Of a stretch of DNA of 64,000 bases, positions 36,190 through 44,157 are shown one piece after another. Positions within the stretch are counted from its first letter, which is position 1. The number at the start of each line of letters is the position of its first letter. Position numbers and translations under genes: made by a program. The stretch comes from Planctomycetales bacterium 71-10 (GTDB taxonomy: Bacteria > Planctomycetota > Planctomycetia > Isosphaerales > Isosphaeraceae). The stretch spans positions 18,217 through 82,216 of the forward strand of contig MKTT01000124.1 of NCBI GenBank assembly GCA_001898385.1, given 5' to 3'. Below the pieces are notes generated by a model. That model made no database searches and was not told the origin of the DNA. It saw only the letters and a list, made by a program, of their open reading frames with translations.

Positions 36190-38361
36190 TCACTCGACCT
36201 CGACGACCACCGAATCGACCGTCCCCTTGAACGGGTTCGGCGAGCCGTAGGGCCCGACCGGCCCCTTGAGGTCCCGGCCGACTTGCAGGCCGTCGACCGG
36301 CTGGCGCGGGATGAGCTTCCCTTGCACGGGCTCCGTCGCCTTGCCGTCGATCTCCAGGGTCAGCTTGCCGGAAGCGTCGATCCGCGCGACGATCGCGTGC
36401 TCGCCGGGCTCCAGCGCCGGGCCGGCGATCCGGGCGGCGTTCGCCCGGCCGTTGCCCGAGCGGACGAGGAACACCGGCCGGGCGTCCTCCACGAACAGCG
36501 AGTAGCCCGCGGCCGTCCCGCCCTGGGCGACGATCACGCCGTCGGGCTTCTTCGCCCGGGTCGTCACCCTGGCCGCGATCGCGATCGGCCGGTCGGCGAC
36601 GGCCGGCGCCTCGGGCCCGCCCAGGTCGGCCTCGGCCTTCAGGACGAACCGGCCGGCACGGCTCGGGGCCGACGCCGCCTGCTCGCGCCAGGCGCCCAGG
36701 GGGAGGACGTCGGCCCGCGCGGCGTAGGCGTCCCAGGCGGCGGCCATCGCCTTCGCCCGATCGGGGTGCTCGGCGGCCCGGTCGTGCAGTTCGGCGCGGT
36801 CCTCGGCGATGTTGTACAACTCCCATGGCCGTCCCGATTTCGCGACGAGCTTCCAGTCGCCCTCGCGGACGGCCCGGTTCCCCTCGTGCTCCCAGAAGAT
36901 CGGCCCCGGCCGATTCAGGGGCAGGCCGTCGAAGGCCGGGCGCAGGCTGACCCCCTCGCGGGGCTTGATCGGCCGGCCGTCGACCTCCGTGGGGTAGTTC
37001 GCGCCGGCGAGGTCGACGCAGGTCGCCATCAGGTCGACCAGGTGGCCCGGCTGGGGCTCCAGCTTCCCCTTGCGATCGGCCTGGATCCCGGCCGGCCAGT
37101 GGGCGATGAGCGGCGTTGAGATGCCCCCCTCGTGGGTCCAGTGCTTGTACTCGCGGAACGGGGTGTTGCTGACGTTCGCCCAGCCTCGGCCGTAGGCGAC
37201 GTAGGTGTCGGCCGGCCCCGGCATGACGCCCGGCCCGGTGCGCACCTGGCGGCCGTCGCGGGTCTGCATCGGCGGCGAGCCCTTGAGCTGGAGGTCGTCG
37301 GGTCCCAGCGGCTTCAGGCCCTCGGCCGGGGCCTGGACGTTGTCTCGGCCCATGTCCTCGGCGCACGCGCCGTTGTCCTGGAGGAAGAGGACCAGCGTGT
37401 CGTCCAGCTTGCCGCTCTCCTTGAGCTGCGCGACGATCCGGCCGACGCCGGCGTCCATCTTCTCGATCATCGCCGCGTACACTTCCTTGCAGCGGGCCTC
37501 GCGGGCCTTGTCGTCCACGTCGGCCCAGTCGTCGGAGGCCGGGGTCATCTCGGCGCCCGGCGGGATCAGGCCCAGCTCCTTCATCTTCTTGAAGCGGGCC
37601 TCGCGGACGGGGGCGTAGCCGGCGTCGTACTTCCCCTTGTACTTCGCCACGTCCGCCTCGGGGGCGTGCATCGGCCAGTGGGCCGTGGTGAAGGCGACGT
37701 AGAGGAAGAACGGCCGATCGGGCGACTCGGCCTGGTGCTCGCGGAGATACTTGACGGCGTTGTCGGCGATGGCGTCGGTGTAGTAGTACGACTCGGGCTT
37801 GTACTCGGGGTCGTTCTCGGGCGTGATCAGCGTCTCCTGGCGGCAGAGGTTGCCCGGGTCGTAGAAGCTGCCGGCACCGATGATCGTGCCGTAGAATTTC
37901 TCGAAGCCCCGGCCCAGCGGCCAGGTGGCGCGATCGCCGTTGGGGCCGACGAACCGCGTGACGTGCCACTTGCCCGTCATGTACGTCCGGTAGCCCGCCG
38001 GCCGCAGCGCCTCGGCGATCGTGACCGAATTCCGGTTCAGCACGCCGCGATAGCCGTCGTACCCGCGGTCGTTCATCATGTGGCCGATGCCGGCCTGGTG
38101 CGGGTACAGGCCCGTCAGGAGCGAGGCGCGCGTGGGACAGCACCGGGCTGTGTTGTAGAACTGCGTGAACCGCACGCCCCCCGCGGCCAGGCCGTCCAGG
38201 TTGGGCGTCGTCGACTCGCCGCCGTAGCAGCCCAGGTCCGAATACCCCATGTCGTCGGTCATGACGACCACGATGTTCGGCCGCTTCTCCTCCGCGGCGT
38301 CGGCCACGACCGCCCCCCACGCCACCGCCATCAGCGCCACCGCCCAGCCCGATGTCCGCAT
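36190..38361 (-). CDS. Secreted type I sulfatase with C-terminal LamG-like domain
   Basis: A 723-residue exported sulfatase. Signal peptide at 1-22, then PNIVVVMTDDMGYSDLGCYG with the metal-binding Asp pair. The formylglycine motif is Cys74-Cys-Pro-Thr-Arg78 followed by ASLLTG, so Cys74 should be oxidised by a formylglycine-generating enzyme. SPPMQTRDGRQV and FREYKHWTHEGGISTP are typical of the arylsulfatase A-like class. The last 190 residues form a beta-sandwich (IVARIDASGKLTLEIDG) of LamG/concanavalin type that may bind glycans. Sulfatases are numerous in planctomycetes, which degrade sulfated polysaccharides. Confidence 0.93.
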   Translation of the reverse strand: MRTSGWAVALMAVAWGAVVADAAEEKRPNIVVVMTDDMGYSDLGCYGGESTTPNLDGLAAGGVRFTQFYNTARCCPTRASLLTGLYPHQAGIGHMMNDRGYDGYRGVLNRNSVTIAEALRPAGYRTYMTGKWHVTRFVGPNGDRATWPLGRGFEKFYGTIIGAGSFYDPGNLCRQETLITPENDPEYKPESYYYTDAIADNAVKYLREHQAESPDRPFFLYVAFTTAHWPMHAPEADVAKYKGKYDAGYAPVREARFKKMKELGLIPPGAEMTPASDDWADVDDKAREARCKEVYAAMIEKMDAGVGRIVAQLKESGKLDDTLVLFLQDNGACAEDMGRDNVQAPAEGLKPLGPDDLQLKGSPPMQTRDGRQVRTGPGVMPGPADTYVAYGRGWANVSNTPFREYKHWTHEGGISTPLIAHWPAGIQADRKGKLEPQPGHLVDLMATCVDLAGANYPTEVDGRPIKPREGVSLRPAFDGLPLNRPGPIFWEHEGNRAVREGDWKLVAKSGRPWELYNIAEDRAELHDRAAEHPDRAKAMAAAWDAYAARADVLPLGAWREQAASAPSRAGRFVLKAEADLGGPEAPAVADRPIAIAARVTTRAKKPDGVIVAQGGTAAGYSLFVEDARPVFLVRSGNGRANAARIAGPALEPGEHAIVARIDASGKLTLEIDGKATEPVQGKLIPRQPVDGLQVGRDLKGPVGPYGSPNPFKGTVDSVVVEVE

Positions 38362-38510
38362 CCCTCGCCCCCCCTCAGCATGCCCGCCGCCCGCATCCCC
38401 GCCGCCGGGCCTGGCGAGCCTGATCGGGCCCCGCGGCGTAGTCGACTGATCCTATCGACTTCGAACCCGATGCGACAGGGACGCCTCCGGACGATCGGGT
38501 CACCCGAGGT

Positions 38511-39416
38511 TCAATCGGGCTCGACGCCCAGTTCCCGCAACTTGGCCGCGAGCCGTTCCGACCGTCGACGTTCCGCCTCGACCTGGGCCTCGGCCTGGCC
38601 GGCGCGGGCCTCGGCCTGTCCGGCGCGGGCCTCCGCCTGTCCGGCGCGGGCCTCCGCCTCCTCGCGCGATCGGCGTTCGGCCTCGGCGCGGCGTTCGGCG
38701 CGGACGCGGGAGAGGAGTTCGGCCTCGGCCCGCTCGGTCTCCAACAGGGCCAGGCGTTCGGCGCGGCGGCGGCGGCGGCGCTCGGCCTTGGCGATCCGCC
38801 GCGCCGTCTCCTCATCCTTGGCCAGCTCGCCGAAGCTCCGGAACGGCTGGCCGTCGGGCCGGATGACGACCAACGCCTCCTTGCGGCGGGGGGCGTCGAA
38901 CGTCACGCCCAGGCGCGGGCTGGTCCAGCCGTCGGCCTTGCGGAGCGGCATCAGGCCGTCGGGCCGGCGGAGCCAGCCCTCGAATGCGCCGGATTCCGGG
39001 TCGTAGAAGTAATACTCCTCGACTCCCCTCGCGTCGTAGCGGCGCAGCTTCTCGGCCATCTCGGCGGGGGTGTTGGTGTACGAGGCCACCTCGAAGACCA
39101 CCTGGGGGACGACGCCGTCCTCGACCCATTCGCGGTATGACCGCCGGTCCCCCTTGGGCCGGCCGAAGACGACCATCGCGTCCGGGGCCATGGCATCGGT
39201 GGGGTCTTCGCGGTTCGCGTACCAGAGGAGGTCGCCGGCGACGAAGACGTCGTCGCGGTCGGCGAACAGGGCGTCGAGCCCCTCCTTGATCGTGACGATC
39301 CAGCGGAACTGGGTGGTGCTCTCGGCCATCGGCTTGCCGTCGCTGGAGGGGAACCGCGGGTCGTATGGGTCGACGTACGTCGTCGGGGCGGGGCGGTCGG
39401 GACGGGCGGTGCTCAT
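38511..39416 (-). CDS. Uma2-family nuclease-fold protein with coiled-coil tail
   Basis: A 301-residue protein. Residues 30-185 form the Uma2 PD-(D/E)XK-like domain: VFVAGDLLWYANRED, MAPDAMVVFGRPKG with the acidic metal-site residue, and PQVVFEVASYTNTPAEMAEKL with the E-x-S/K site. Uma2 proteins are found in many copies in planctomycetes and cyanobacteria and their function is unsettled. From about residue 195 the chain is a long charged helix, including three tandem copies of the heptad ARAGQAE, encoded by 21-bp repeats. The region 38362-38510 downstream has no gene. Confidence 0.85.
   Translation of the reverse strand: MSTARPDRPAPTTYVDPYDPRFPSSDGKPMAESTTQFRWIVTIKEGLDALFADRDDVFVAGDLLWYANREDPTDAMAPDAMVVFGRPKGDRRSYREWVEDGVVPQVVFEVASYTNTPAEMAEKLRRYDARGVEEYYFYDPESGAFEGWLRRPDGLMPLRKADGWTSPRLGVTFDAPRRKEALVVIRPDGQPFRSFGELAKDEETARRIAKAERRRRRRAERLALLETERAEAELLSRVRAERRAEAERRSREEAEARAGQAEARAGQAEARAGQAEAQVEAERRRSERLAAKLRELGVEPD
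38588..38650. repeat. Three tandem 21-bp repeats in the Uma2 coiled coil
   Basis: Three units (38588-38608, 38609-38629, 38630-38650) differ by only one or two bases and encode a seven-residue period in the coiled coil, followed by a partial fourth. Such in-frame units can expand or contract by slippage. Confidence 0.8.
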
Positions 39417-39454
39417 GGGGCGACTCCCTGGGCGTCGCTTCGGTGCGGACGTTC

Positions 39455-39460
39455 ACTATA
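39455..39460 (-). promoter_or_regulatory. Possible -10 box for the Uma2 gene
   Basis: Minus-strand TATAGT lies 38 bp upstream of the Uma2 start in the divergent gap with the DUF1501 gene, in a small AT-rich patch (CACTATATGTAG). No good -35 is seen. Confidence 0.3.
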
Positions 39461-39563
39461 TGTAGCACGATCCCCGCGGCGACGCCAGGCGGGATCGTCG
39501 CGACCCACGACATCGCATGAAGCCCCTGGCGGACTCGCGCGGGATCGATCAAGATGAGCGGCT

Positions 39564-41021
39564 ATGAGCCACAACCACGACGCGCCGCTGGGACGACATC
39601 TGCTCGACCGCCGGGGTTTCCTGTCGCACATGGCGACGGGCGTCGGGGGGATCGCGCTCGGCTCGATCCTGGCCGAGAAGGGCCTGCTGGCCGCCGAGCC
39701 CAAGGCCGGCCCGCTGGCCCCGAGGCCGCCCCACTTCGCCGCCAAGGCGAAGCGGGTCATCCACATCTACTGCACGGGCGCCGTCAGCCACCTGGACACC
39801 TGGGACTACAAGCCCGAACTCATCAAGCGCCACGGCGAGCCCATGCCGGGCGCCGAGAAGCTGCTGACGTTCCAGGGCGAGAACGGCGCCCTCGCGAAGA
39901 GTCCCTGGGCGTTCAAGCCCCGCGGCGAGTGCGGCAAGTTCGCCTCCGACCTGCTCCCCCACCTGGCGGAGCGGGTCGACGACATGTGCTTCATCCACTC
40001 GCTGACCTCCAAGACCAACACCCACGGCCCCGGCGAGATGTTCATGTCCACCGGGTTCACCCTGGAAGGCTTCCCCAGCATGGGCGCGTGGGTCAGCTAC
40101 GCGCTGGGGACCGACGACCAGGACCTGCCCGCCTACGTCGCCATCCCCGACCCCCGCGGCGACCCGCAGCAGGGGCCGGCCAACTGGACCAACGGCTTCC
40201 TCCCGGCCGTCTACCAGGGGACCTCGTTCAACGCCGACAAGCCGATCCGCCACCTCGCCCGGCCCGAGTCGATCTCCCCCGACGACGACCGCGCCGCGCG
40301 CGATTTGATCCGGATCCTCAACGACGAGCACCTGGCGCGCAACCCCGGCGACGAGGAGCTTTCGGCCCGCATCGCCGCCTATGAGCTGGCCGCGCGGATG
40401 CAGCTCTCCGCGCCCGAGGTCGGCGACCTGTCGCGCGAGAGCCCGGCCGTGCGGTCGCTTTACGGGCTGGACGATGCGAACCCGATCCTCGCCGGCTTCG
40501 GCCGCAACTGCCTGCTGGCGCGCCGCCTGGTCGAGCGCGGGGTCCGGTTCGTCACGCTGTTCAACGGGGCCTTCGCCATGGGCGAGGGCGCGCTGAACTG
40601 GGACGGCCACCGCCGGATCAAGTCGGACTACGACCGCCACGGGCCGATCCTCGACAAGCCCGCCGCGGCGCTCCTGATCGACCTGAAGGACCGCGGCCTG
40701 CTCGACGACACCCTGGTCGTCTGGTCGACCGAGTTCGGCCGCATGCCGACGTTCCAGAAGGGGACCGAGGGCCGCGACCACAACCCCAAGGGGTTCACCG
40801 CCTGGCTCGCCGGCGCGGGGGTGAAGCGGGCCTTCAGCTACGGCGCCACCGACCCCTTCGGATACCAGGCGGTCGAGAACGTCGTGGACGTCCACGACTT
40901 CCACGCCACGATCCTGCACCTGCTGGGCCTCGACCACGAGCGCCTGACCTACTACAACAACGGCGCCCAGCGCCGGCTGACCGACGTCCACGGCCACGTC
41001 ATCCGCGACATCCTGGCCTGA
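39564..41021 (+). CDS. DUF1501 Tat-exported protein
   Basis: A 485-residue protein exported by the Tat system: LLDRRGFLSHMATGVGGIALG is a twin-arginine signal. The fold is related to alkaline phosphatases and sulfatases; RVIHIYCTGAVSHLDTWDYKP is the characteristic start, with VWSTEFGRMPTFQKG and GRDHNPKGFTAWLAGAGVK toward the end. DUF1501 genes in planctomycetes commonly pair with DUF1549/DUF1553 cytochrome-type genes; here that partner is absent and an SMP-30-like gene follows 20 bp downstream. Confidence 0.92.
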   Translation: MSHNHDAPLGRHLLDRRGFLSHMATGVGGIALGSILAEKGLLAAEPKAGPLAPRPPHFAAKAKRVIHIYCTGAVSHLDTWDYKPELIKRHGEPMPGAEKLLTFQGENGALAKSPWAFKPRGECGKFASDLLPHLAERVDDMCFIHSLTSKTNTHGPGEMFMSTGFTLEGFPSMGAWVSYALGTDDQDLPAYVAIPDPRGDPQQGPANWTNGFLPAVYQGTSFNADKPIRHLARPESISPDDDRAARDLIRILNDEHLARNPGDEELSARIAAYELAARMQLSAPEVGDLSRESPAVRSLYGLDDANPILAGFGRNCLLARRLVERGVRFVTLFNGAFAMGEGALNWDGHRRIKSDYDRHGPILDKPAAALLIDLKDRGLLDDTLVVWSTEFGRMPTFQKGTEGRDHNPKGFTAWLAGAGVKRAFSYGATDPFGYQAVENVVDVHDFHATILHLLGLDHERLTYYNNGAQRRLTDVHGHVIRDILA

Positions 41022-41041
41022 CCCGAACCGGAGCCCCTCCC

Positions 41042-41962
41042 ATGTCCGCGCCCGCGATGCTGCTGGCCCTGCTGACCGCCCTCGGCGGCGTGGCGGGGGA
41101 CGACGACCCGAGCGAGGTCGTCGAGCCGCTGGAGACCGTGGAGAACCTCTGGGACCGCGGCACGTTCACCGAGGGGGGCGCGACGGCGGCGGACGGCTCG
41201 ATCCTCTTCTCCGACATCGGCGACCGCATCATGCGGTTCAACCCCAGCACCGGCGAGACCACCGTCTTCCGCGAGCCCGGCGGCCGGGCGAACGGCATGA
41301 TCATGGACGCCAAGGGCCGGCTCATCGTCGCCGAGGGGGCGAACACCGGCGGCGGCCGTCGCATCTCCGTCACCGAGCCCGACGGCGAGTGCCGCACCCT
41401 GGCCGATCGGTTCGAGGGGAAGCGGTTCAACAGCCCCAACGACGTCGCCGTCGACGAGGAGGGCCGCGTCTATTTCTCCGACCCCCGCTACGTCGGCGAC
41501 GAGCCCCGCGAGCTGGACTTCGAGGGCGTCTTCCGCATCGACCCCGACGGCCGCGTCGTCCGCCTGGAGACGACGGCGAAGAAGCCCAACGGCCTCGTCG
41601 TCGGCCCGGACGGCAAGACGTTGTACGTCGCCGACAACGGCGCCGACCGCCGCGCCCTGCTCGCCGTCGACCTCGACGACGGCGGGGACGCCTCCAACCC
41701 TCGCGTCCTCGTCGACTTCGGCAAGGATTCGGGGATCGACGGCATGACCGTGACCACCGACGGCCGCATCGTCGCCGCCACCCCGCAGGGCGTCGCCGTC
41801 TTCGCCCCCGACGGCAAGAAGCTCGCCCTGATCCGCACCCCCGAGCCCGCCGCCAACGTCGAGTTCGGCGGCGACGACGCCCAGGTCCTCTACATCATGG
41901 CCGGCAAGGGCCTCTATCGCATCAATACCAACATGACCGGCTATCACGTCCCGGTCGAATGA
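41042..41962 (+). CDS. SMP-30/gluconolactonase-like exported beta-propeller protein
   Basis: A 306-residue protein with a weak signal peptide (APAMLLALLTALGGVAG). The beta-propeller pattern is clear: GGATAADGSILFSDI, RANGMIMDAKGRLIVAEG, NSPNDVAVDEEGRVYFSDP and KPNGLVVGPDGKTLYVAD supply the conserved Glu/Asn/Asp metal ligands of the SMP-30 family, which hydrolyses sugar lactones. It follows the DUF1501 gene by 20 bp and is probably co-transcribed. Confidence 0.88.
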   Translation: MSAPAMLLALLTALGGVAGDDDPSEVVEPLETVENLWDRGTFTEGGATAADGSILFSDIGDRIMRFNPSTGETTVFREPGGRANGMIMDAKGRLIVAEGANTGGGRRISVTEPDGECRTLADRFEGKRFNSPNDVAVDEEGRVYFSDPRYVGDEPRELDFEGVFRIDPDGRVVRLETTAKKPNGLVVGPDGKTLYVADNGADRRALLAVDLDDGGDASNPRVLVDFGKDSGIDGMTVTTDGRIVAATPQGVAVFAPDGKKLALIRTPEPAANVEFGGDDAQVLYIMAGKGLYRINTNMTGYHVPVE

Positions 41963-42005
41963 AGCCTCGCGAGGACCTCGCCTTGCCGACGACGGTGGTC
42001 GAGCC

Positions 42006-42338
42006 CTACGCGGAAGGCCGGATGCCCACGACGCAACAACCCTGACCCGGCTCCGGTCGTGGCCATTCCTTCTTCTCGGGGTAGTGGCCGGCCTCAAGAT
42101 AAGCCTTGATATGATCGGCGTCCTCGGCGGTCACACCCTTCGCGACGGTGACCGGGGCCGAGGTCGCGAGCCGCTCGGCTTTCGCCGGGTCCAGTCCCAG
42201 CCCGACCGTAACGGCGTTGCGAAAACCCGCGACCTCGGTCCATCTCGTCCGGCTCGGAATGCGGACGGTGAGCAGCGCGGCGACCACCGGGCCGTGGAAG
42301 CCCTCCGAGACCGATTCGAGAACGACGTCGTAAGCCAT
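42006..42338 (-). CDS. Stand-alone bL12 C-terminal-domain-like protein
   Basis: A 110-residue protein. AYDVVLESVSEGF, then AVTVGLGLDPAKAERLATSAP and VTVAKGVTAEDADHIKAYLEA, match the order and spacing of the ribosomal bL12 C-terminal domain (FDVVL..., GLGLKEAKDLVE..., LKEGVSKDDAE...). A true bL12 N-terminal dimerisation domain and hinge are missing, so it is not the ribosomal stalk protein. The C-terminus ends in a short tail with two adjacent cysteines (GQGCCVVG). It converges on the SMP-30 gene and has a composite repeat upstream. Function unknown. Confidence 0.6.
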   Translation of the reverse strand: MAYDVVLESVSEGFHGPVVAALLTVRIPSRTRWTEVAGFRNAVTVGLGLDPAKAERLATSAPVTVAKGVTAEDADHIKAYLEAGHYPEKKEWPRPEPGQGCCVVGIRPSA

Positions 42339-42434
42339 TGGGGTATCCACGATCCTCAGCAACCGCGGCGACGGGGGCGTCCGGTCGGTCCGGGTGTGCC
42401 TTTGGATCTTGAGGGAAGGTCGTGGGTTCATGGA

Positions 42435-42614
42435 CGTCTTCCCCCCTCGCGGGGGAAGACAGACGCCGAAGGCGTCAGATGAGGGGGACGTGAAGCACGG
42501 GTGCCATCGGGATTTCGACGCCCCGTCCGACCGGCTCAGGAGCCCGACGGCCGTCCTGCTCGTCGTGCCCCTCATCCGGCCCTCCGGGCCACCTTCCCCC
42601 GCCAGGGGGGAAGG
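42435..42614. repeat. Composite inverted repeat, copy B
   Basis: The left arm (42435-42486) contains CTTCCCCCCTCGCGGGGGAAG and the small hairpin GACGCCGAAGGCGTC; the right arm (42568-42614) is inverted, with GGCCCTCCGGGCC and CTTCCCCCGCCAGGGGGGAAG. Read on the minus strand, the spacer shares ACGACGAGC, GACGG, CGTCGGG and CGTCGAA in order with copy A at 9965-10147. GACGTC occurs at both outer ends. Confidence 0.8.
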
Positions 42615-43101
42615 ACGTCATGATGGCCTCTCAACTCCCTGTTCGATCCGCCAGAATCCAAAGGCACATCCGTCGGCCCGCCTCCTCCCGTCGCTTCGGC
42701 GACTCATGGCGGGTCTCGGCGAAGGCTGCCGGGAATTTCGAATTTCTGAAATCCGGCTGCACCTCGCCGCGATCTTACCCGAATGACGCGATCGTGATCT
42801 TTGACATCCTGGAATCGGAGGGCCGCGGGAAGGGTCGAGGGGACCGAAATCGGGCCCACGATCTCCCGACATGCCCGCACTCAGGTCGAGCCGCCGGAGA
42901 GGCTTCCACCCCCGAGGTGCCGTCGGTCCCCGGTGCGAGCGAAGGAGGATTCGCCGTTCGTGCATTCGAAAACGACGAACAAAGCCAAATTCAGCGAGCC
43001 CGGGCGACATCGCAAACAATTCGCCGTCATGGATTTACGCCGTGAACCCGGAGCAACCCAATTCCCACCGGCCCGGCGAACGGACCCGACCGGAGCCAGG
43101 G
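42615..43101. other. Intergenic region without a recognised gene
   Basis: Nearly 490 bp between the composite repeat and the end of the binding-protein gene. It is less GC-rich than its surroundings. Overlapping open frames on both strands here have the composition of chance frames (many Arg, Ser and Pro, no domain). A TTTGACATC string near 42800 lacks a matching -10. No feature can be supported. Confidence 0.4.
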
Positions 43102-44085
43102 TCAGTAGGCGGGCTGGTGCTGGTCGACGTTGGCCTTGTTAATGAGGCGGAGGGGGGTGACGACCTCGCGGTCGACGGCCTCGCCCTTGAGGTGGGCGGC
43201 CATGACCTCGACGGCCTTCGCGCCCTGTTCGCGAGGATCTTGCAGGATGGTGCAGGCGAGGCGGCCGTCGCGGACGGCGTCGAAGGCGGTCTTCGCGCCG
43301 TCGAAGCCCAGGACGGCCACGTCCTTCCAGCCTTCGGCCAGGGCGACCTCGGAGGCGGGGAGGGCCATCTCGTCGGACTGCGCCACCACGGCGCGGATCT
43401 CGTCGGGCTTGAAGCGGCGGACGAGGTCGGTCATGACCCCCTTCGCCTTGTCTTCCTGGAAGCCGGCGAAGCGGCTGTCGGCCAGCTCGATCTCCGGGTG
43501 CAGCTTCAGGACCGCGGTGAGGCCCGCGTTCCGCTTGCGCTGGGGGCTGGAGCCCTCGGTCCCTTCCAGGTAGAGGATCTTGCCCCCCTTCTTGCCGAGG
43601 AGCCGGACGAGTTCCTCGCCCTGGAGGACGCCCCCCTCGGAGTCGTCGGCGCCGACGTAGGCGACGACCTCGCCGCCGTTGATCCGCCGGTTCAGGGCCA
43701 GGATCGGGACGCTCCCGCGATTGGCCGCCTCGACCGCCGGCACGAGGGCGTCCTCGTCGCGAGGGCAGAGGATGATCGCCTTGCAGCCCAGGTTCAGCAG
43801 CGTCTCGACCTGGCCGACCTGCTTGGCGTCGTCGTCCTGCCCGTCGCGCACGTCGACGTCCAGCTTCAGCTCCTTCGCCTTCGCCTCGATCCCGTCCTTC
43901 ATCGCGAGGAAGAAGGGATGGCCGAAGGTGGGGAGCACCACGCCGATCCTGGCCGGGCCGGCCTTCGACGGCCCGGTGTCCACGGCCGATCCGGGGCCGG
44001 CCTCGCCGCCGCAGCCGGGACCGAAGGTCGCCAGGGTCAGGAACGCCAGCAAGGCCGGCCGGTGCAGCCGATTCGTCGTCTTCAT
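43102..44085 (-). CDS. Sugar-binding lipoprotein (RbsB-like, periplasmic-binding-protein fold)
   Basis: A 327-residue protein with lipobox FGPGC (Cys25). The mature chain follows the ribose-binding pattern: ARIGVVLPTFGHPFFLAMKDG, VDVRDGQDDDAKQVGQVETLL, GCKAIILCPRDEDALVPAV, VPILALNRRI, VAYVGADDSEGG, VAQSDEMALPASEVA and VAVLGFDGAKTAFDAV. It would deliver a sugar to an ABC importer. No ATPase or permease is next to it; the RbsA/RbsC-type genes at 8431-11129 are possible partners. The start at 44085 opens directly into the signal peptide. Confidence 0.92.
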   Translation of the reverse strand: MKTTNRLHRPALLAFLTLATFGPGCGGEAGPGSAVDTGPSKAGPARIGVVLPTFGHPFFLAMKDGIEAKAKELKLDVDVRDGQDDDAKQVGQVETLLNLGCKAIILCPRDEDALVPAVEAANRGSVPILALNRRINGGEVVAYVGADDSEGGVLQGEELVRLLGKKGGKILYLEGTEGSSPQRKRNAGLTAVLKLHPEIELADSRFAGFQEDKAKGVMTDLVRRFKPDEIRAVVAQSDEMALPASEVALAEGWKDVAVLGFDGAKTAFDAVRDGRLACTILQDPREQGAKAVEVMAAHLKGEAVDREVVTPLRLINKANVDQHQPAY

Positions 44086-44157
44086 CGTCCAATCGCTCCG
44101 CGGCACGACGGGTCGGGCGGGGGTCGCCTCGCACTCCGACCCATTGTGCCGCCGGCC

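Noticed and set aside
38362..38510. Possible small gene between the sulfatase and Uma2 genes
   Set aside because: Only short frames without ribosome-binding sites are present, and no domain is visible.
42618..43142. Several overlapping open frames of 110-140 codons on both strands
   Set aside because: None has a Shine-Dalgarno with a sensible start, a domain or planctomycete-like composition.
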